A stretch of 11,175 bases of DNA from Bacteroidales bacterium (lineage in GTDB: Bacteria; Bacteroidota; Bacteroidia; Bacteroidales; UBA12077), in NCBI GenBank assembly GCA_030643125.1, contig DAOWML010000042.1, forward strand, positions 1 to 11,175, in the 5' to 3' direction. Positions 7,621 through 11,175 of the stretch are shown here, in pieces. The position numbers and the translations under genes are program-made. The notes below the pieces were generated by a model. The model was not told the DNA's origin. It worked only from the letters and a program-made list of their open reading frames with translations, and did not search any database. Position 1 is the stretch's first letter. Every line of letters begins with the position of its first letter.

Positions 7621-7646
7621 ATATTTTGTGATTTTAATCAAAAGAA

Positions 7647-9779
7647 ATGAATAAAAAAATTGGAGTTTATATATGTTCCGGTTGCGAAATAGGCAAAAGT
7701 ATAAATATTGAAAAGCTTAGTAAGGTAGCTTCGGAAAACAATGTTACAATTTGCAAAAATCATTCTTCGCTATGTTCAGTTGAAGGATTTGATTTAATTA
7801 ACAATGATATCGCTCAAGAAAATCTGGATAGAATTGTTATAGCTGCCTGCTCACCCAGAACAAAAACTGAGATTTTTAATTTTCCTGAGAATATAATTCT
7901 GGAAAGAACAAACTTAAGAGAACAAGTTGCATGGTGTTATGAGCCTGGTGAAGAAGATACACAAATGGCAGCAGAAGATTATCTTCGCATGTCAATCACG
8001 AAAGTTAATAATATTGAAGTTCCGAAACCTTTTATAGCCGAAAATATAAGTTCTGAAATTTTAGTTGTAGGTGGCGGAATTACCGGAATAACTTCAGCTA
8101 TTGAAGGAGCAAAAGCAGGCTACACGATTCATTTAATCGAGAAAGAAGAAAAACTGGGAGGCTGGTTAAACAAGCTGCACAAACAAATTCCGTATGCTGC
8201 CCCTTACAATACTCTGGTTGATCCTGAAATTAAGGATAGGATTATAGAACTTGAACAACACACAAATATTAAGATATATACATCAACCACAATAAATAAG
8301 ATCGACGGTCAGCCAGGACAATTCGAAGTTTACCTGTCCGTCCGGCAGGCGGGCCTGCAAAATGGGAAAGAAGAAAAGATTACGGTAGGCTCTATTGTTA
8401 CATCAATGGGTTGGAATCCTTACGATGTAAGTAAATTGTCTCATCTGGGATATGGTAAATCTAATGTTTTAAGCAATGTTGAATTTGAAGAATTAGTTAA
8501 AAATAATCCTGATAAAGCTTTACCAAAAAATATTTTATTTATTCAATGTGCAGGATCACGTGATAAAGATCATCTGCCCTATTGTTCTAATTTTTGTTGT
8601 GGAACAAGTCTGAAACAAGCTAAATATATTCGTGATCTAAGTCCTGAATCAAATGTATTTATAGTATATAAAGATATTCGTACTTTGGGTTTGTACGAAG
8701 AATTTTATAAAGAAGTACAAAAGGATGATCAAATCTTTTTCACAAAAGGCGAAATTGAAGAAATAACTGAGGACAATAACAATTTAAAAGTTAATGTAAA
8801 AGACACTTTATTAGGTGAAAATATTTCGCTTTCGGTTGATATGATAGTACTGGCAACCGGAATGGTACCGGCAGGAACTGAAGATTTAAATTTGAATTAC
8901 AGATTAGGAAAAGGTTTGCCGGAATTAAAATACGATTTTTCCGATTCGCATTTTATTTGTTTCCCTTACGAAACAAGACGAACAGGAATATATGCAGCAG
9001 GTAGTTTACGTGCTCCGATGGATATTGCATCAAGTAAAGAAGATGCAACCGGAGCAATGTTGAAGGCAATTCAAACCATCGAAGCAACAAAACGTGGCGA
9101 AGCTGTTCATCCACGATCAGGCGATAAATCTTATCCGGAATTATACTTAGATCGTTGTACTGACTGTAAACGATGTACTGAAGAATGTCCGTTTGGAGCT
9201 TATGACGAGAATGAAAAAGGAACTCCGTTGCCAAACCCAAATCGTTGTCGACGTTGTGGAATTTGTGTAGGTTCGTGCCCTGAGAGAGTAATTAGCTTTG
9301 CTGATTATTCAATTAACAGTATATCGGCAATGATTAAATCGGTTGAAATACCCGATGAATTTGAAGAAAAACCAAGAATCCTTGTGTTTGTTTGTGAAAA
9401 CGATGCTTATCCTGCTTTTGATATGGCAGGACAAAAAAGGTTAAAATATAGTCCTTACATAAGGGTTATTCCGGTCAGATGTATTGGATCAATAAACAAA
9501 GTTTGGATATCAGATGCTTTGTCGCAGGGATTTGACGGGATATTGCAAATTGGTTGTAAGCCCGGCGATGATTACCAGTGTCACTTTATTCATGGAAGCG
9601 AACTTACTGAAACCCGTGGTGAAAATATTCAGGAAACACTGGAAACAATGATGCTGGAACCTGAAAGAATAAGAACAGAATTTGTTGAAATAACAGATTA
9701 TTATAAGATTCCGGATATTATTAATAATTATGTTGAAGAGATTGAGTTGATTGGGCCAAATCCGTTTAAAGATATGTAA
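7647..9779 (+). CDS. qmoB: QmoB, HdrA/MvhD-like flavin/iron-sulfur subunit of the Qmo complex
   Basis: QmoB is the larger HdrA-like subunit of QmoABC and is thought to contact AprAB. In the 710-residue protein, residues 1-115 resemble the HdrA N-terminal domain (GVYICSGCEIG, CKNHSSLCSVEG, IVIAACSPR). An FAD-binding Rossmann fold follows, with VVGGGITGITSAIEGAKAG from 140. The HdrA motif QCAGSRDKDHLPYCSNFCC is at 300-318. Two [4Fe-4S] ferredoxin motifs use Cys504, 507, 510, 514 and Cys534, 537, 540, 544. The C-terminal part, from about 574, is MvhD-like, with cysteines in VFVCENDAYPA, PVRCIGSI and IGCKPGDDYQC. The start at 7647 gives MNKKIGVYIC, as expected. Residues around 229-238 (LSVRQAGLQ region) are encoded by a GC-rich palindromic segment that looks inserted. 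QmoB and QmoA share the same core fold and probably arose by duplication. Confidence 0.94.
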   Translation: MNKKIGVYICSGCEIGKSINIEKLSKVASENNVTICKNHSSLCSVEGFDLINNDIAQENLDRIVIAACSPRTKTEIFNFPENIILERTNLREQVAWCYEPGEEDTQMAAEDYLRMSITKVNNIEVPKPFIAENISSEILVVGGGITGITSAIEGAKAGYTIHLIEKEEKLGGWLNKLHKQIPYAAPYNTLVDPEIKDRIIELEQHTNIKIYTSTTINKIDGQPGQFEVYLSVRQAGLQNGKEEKITVGSIVTSMGWNPYDVSKLSHLGYGKSNVLSNVEFEELVKNNPDKALPKNILFIQCAGSRDKDHLPYCSNFCCGTSLKQAKYIRDLSPESNVFIVYKDIRTLGLYEEFYKEVQKDDQIFFTKGEIEEITEDNNNLKVNVKDTLLGENISLSVDMIVLATGMVPAGTEDLNLNYRLGKGLPELKYDFSDSHFICFPYETRRTGIYAAGSLRAPMDIASSKEDATGAMLKAIQTIEATKRGEAVHPRSGDKSYPELYLDRCTDCKRCTEECPFGAYDENEKGTPLPNPNRCRRCGICVGSCPERVISFADYSINSISAMIKSVEIPDEFEEKPRILVFVCENDAYPAFDMAGQKRLKYSPYIRVIPVRCIGSINKVWISDALSQGFDGILQIGCKPGDDYQCHFIHGSELTETRGENIQETLETMMLEPERIRTEFVEITDYYKIPDIINNYVEEIELIGPNPFKDM
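8333..8357 (+). repeat. GC-rich palindromic segment inside qmoB
   Basis: Twenty of these 25 bases are G or C, in a gene that is otherwise strongly AT-rich. The segment reads CCTGTCCGTCC then GGCAGGCGGGCC. CCTG.CC and its reverse-complementary GG.CAGG form a short hairpin, and a second GCAGGC/GCCTGC pairing is possible. It codes for the peptide around LSVRQAGL without breaking the frame. It resembles the short GC-rich palindromes dispersed in some AT-rich bacterial genomes that occasionally invade coding sequences. Confidence 0.6.
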
Positions 9780-9817
9780 CGGTCAATTAAGAATTATAAA
9801 TTAACAATTGAAAAAAC

Positions 9818-9931
9818 AATATTCAAAACACAAATGACAAATAAATCTCAAAAATCAATAATCAAATTCCAATATTTGAAGTTTAGTAATTGAATATTAT
9901 TTGAGATTTGTTTATTGTTATTTGGAGTTTT
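9818..9931 (+). repeat. ORF-less palindromic repeat in the qmoB-qmoC spacer
   Basis: The 177-bp spacer has a strong palindrome. AAATCTCAAA at 9843-9852 pairs perfectly with TTTGAGATTT at 9900-9909. Looser pairing continues inward (CAATAATCAAATT with TAATTGAATATTA) and outward (CAAAACACAAATGACAA with the region 9911-9931). The right half matches the right arm next to the four-helix-bundle gene: 9888-9903 against 4158-4173 and 9907-9923 against 4184-4200. The palindrome ends about 25 bases before the qmoC ATG. Confidence 0.75.
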
Positions 9932-9956
9932 TGCTAAAATTTTAATATAAAGTACA

Positions 9957-11057
9957 ATGCTTAATATTAGTCCTGATATAAATTTCAAAAAGCAACTTAA
10001 AAAGATTAGTAAGTCTTCGTTGAATGAATGTATGCAATGTGGCAATTGCTCCGTTGTTTGTTCTCTTGCTCCTGATGACAGGCCTTTCCCAAGAAAAGAA
10101 ATGATTTGGGCAGGTTGGGGAATGAAAGATAAATTGATTGGAAATACAGATATTTGGTTATGCCACCAATGTGGTGATTGCAGTACACATTGCCCACGGG
10201 GTGTTAAGCCTGCTGATGTATTTTCGGCTGTCAGGGAAATTAGTTACCAGCATTATGCTAAACCTAAATTTTTAGGTAAAATATTGAATAATCCTAAATG
10301 GTTACCTGTGGCAATATTAATACCTGTAATTATCATTTCAGCAATTTTACTTATGGCAGGAACATTACAAATTCCTGAAGGACCGGTGAATTATTCCAAA
10401 TTCTTTCCACATGCCTGGCTTAACAGCTCTTTTGCTTTTTTATGGTTTTTAACTATAGGACTTGGAATTATAGGCTTAAGAAATTTCCGGAACGATATGA
10501 AAAAGCAAAATCCGGATGTAAAATCAACCGGGAGTTTTATTAAGAATTTATTTTCCATACGAAAAGAAATCATTTTTCATTCTAATTTTAGTAAATGTTC
10601 AGCACAAAAAACAAGAAAAATTGCACACTTTCTGGTTTTCTACGGATTTATTTTATTGCTTTTTGTTACAGCTTTTGCCATTTATGCAGTAGTAACACAT
10701 AATTATCCATTAGGATTAACAAATCCATTTAAGATATTGGGTAATGTAGCGGCCATTATGCTTTTTGTCGGAATAGGAATTATGATAGCAAACAGAATTT
10801 TTAATAAAAAAGATTTTGGAAACAGCACCTATACTGACTGGTTATTTTTGATTTCACTTTTCTTACTAACCATTTCAGGTATTATCGTTGAAGCAGCAAG
10901 ATTTTTAAACTGGGGATTGGCATACCATCTCTACTTTTTCCACCTGGTTTGTGTTTGGTTTATTATAATTTATTTGCCTTATACAAAGTTTGGGCATTTA
11001 TTGTTTAGAGTTGTGGCAATGGTTTATGCAGCATCGATTGATAGAAGACTAAAATAA
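9957..11057 (+). CDS. qmoC: QmoC, membrane subunit of the Qmo complex (HdrC-HdrE fusion type)
   Basis: QmoC anchors the complex and exchanges electrons with the quinone pool. Residues 1-100 form an HdrC-like domain with two [4Fe-4S] cysteine sets, Cys25, 28, 31, 35 (CMQCGNCSVVC) and Cys69, 72, 75, 79 (CHQCGDCSTHCP). From about residue 115 there are six hydrophobic spans (about 115-135, 156-174, 222-247, 260-281, 294-312, 323-342), as in HdrE/NarI-like cytochrome b subunits. Histidines suitable as heme ligands lie in or beside the spans (His224 in KIAHFLVFYG, His324 and His329 in YHLYFFHLVC, His347). The 366-residue length is normal for QmoC. It is the last gene of the recognisable operon and is intact. 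A full QmoC, rather than a separate HdrB/HdrC pair, places this with the classical aprBA-qmoABC arrangement. Confidence 0.94.
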   Translation: MLNISPDINFKKQLKKISKSSLNECMQCGNCSVVCSLAPDDRPFPRKEMIWAGWGMKDKLIGNTDIWLCHQCGDCSTHCPRGVKPADVFSAVREISYQHYAKPKFLGKILNNPKWLPVAILIPVIIISAILLMAGTLQIPEGPVNYSKFFPHAWLNSSFAFLWFLTIGLGIIGLRNFRNDMKKQNPDVKSTGSFIKNLFSIRKEIIFHSNFSKCSAQKTRKIAHFLVFYGFILLLFVTAFAIYAVVTHNYPLGLTNPFKILGNVAAIMLFVGIGIMIANRIFNKKDFGNSTYTDWLFLISLFLLTISGIIVEAARFLNWGLAYHLYFFHLVCVWFIIIYLPYTKFGHLLFRVVAMVYAASIDRRLK

Positions 11058-11175
11058 TACTCCAGATTCAGAATTTCTGACCCAATAATTGAGTTAATAG
11101 TTCTGATACTGCACTTAACTTCATCATTCAACATTCGTTAATCATTATTCGATATTCAAAAAAAAGTGATATGTA
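11058..11175 (+). repeat. Downstream spacer with a possible second AT-rich repeat family
   Basis: No gene is visible between the qmoC stop and the window end. The part from about 11118 to 11160 reads TCATTCAACATTCG, TTAATCATTATTCG and ATATTC, a simple imperfect tandem of ATTCR-like units that differs from the palindromes within the operon. I recall similar spacer repeats in Bacteroidota genomes. An ATG at 11171 could start the next gene, but only two codons fit, so no call is made. Confidence 0.25.

Noticed and set aside
11068..11080. Small palindrome TCAGAATTTCTGA after qmoC as a terminator
   Set aside because: The stem is only five to six pairs with almost no loop and is not followed by a T run.

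Overview
This is an AT-rich window with every recognisable gene on the + strand. It probably comes from a member of the Bacteroidota. The TilS and PAS-histidine kinase proteins have a Bacteroidota character, start codons sit behind A-rich leaders without a clear Shine-Dalgarno, and there is a TAnnTTTG-type -7 box. The small four-helix-bundle gene and the AT-rich palindromic spacers also fit that phylum. The assignment rests on recognition, not on a search.

Layout. Positions 1-66 hold the last 21 codons of an upstream gene, possibly a chorismate-binding enzyme. tilS (72-1403) follows 5 bp later. A cytoplasmic two-PAS histidine kinase (1582-3072) comes next with no response regulator beside it. 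From 3292 to 11057 lies a dissimilatory sulfur-metabolism operon: aprB, a four-helix-bundle (23S rRNA intervening-sequence type) gene, aprA, qmoA, qmoB, qmoC. This encodes APS reductase (AprAB) and its quinone-linked partner QmoABC. A sulfate-reduction or reverse-direction sulfur-oxidation route would need both, but sat and dsrAB are not in the window, so direction cannot be decided here.

Three things stand out. (1) aprA is intact over about 629 codons except for one in-frame TAG at codon 139, where I expect a serine in the conserved motif HGE-S-YK. (2) The four-helix-bundle gene separates aprB from aprA and is enclosed by 30-bp inverted repeats that pair at 26 of 30 positions. ORF-less palindromes of the same family fill the other three apr-qmo spacers, while the two spacers upstream of aprB lack them. 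This looks like a mobile or RNA-structural element resembling the rRNA intervening sequence, but in a protein-coding operon. (3) A 25-bp GC-rich palindromic segment (20 of 25 bases G or C) lies in frame within qmoB and appears to add a short peptide.

How the genes work together: AprAB interconverts APS with sulfite plus AMP. QmoA and QmoB are HdrA-like flavin/iron-sulfur subunits, and the membrane subunit QmoC links them to the quinone pool. The palindromes would place a hairpin between every pair of apr-qmo cistrons in the transcript, where they could affect processing or stoichiometry; that is inference.
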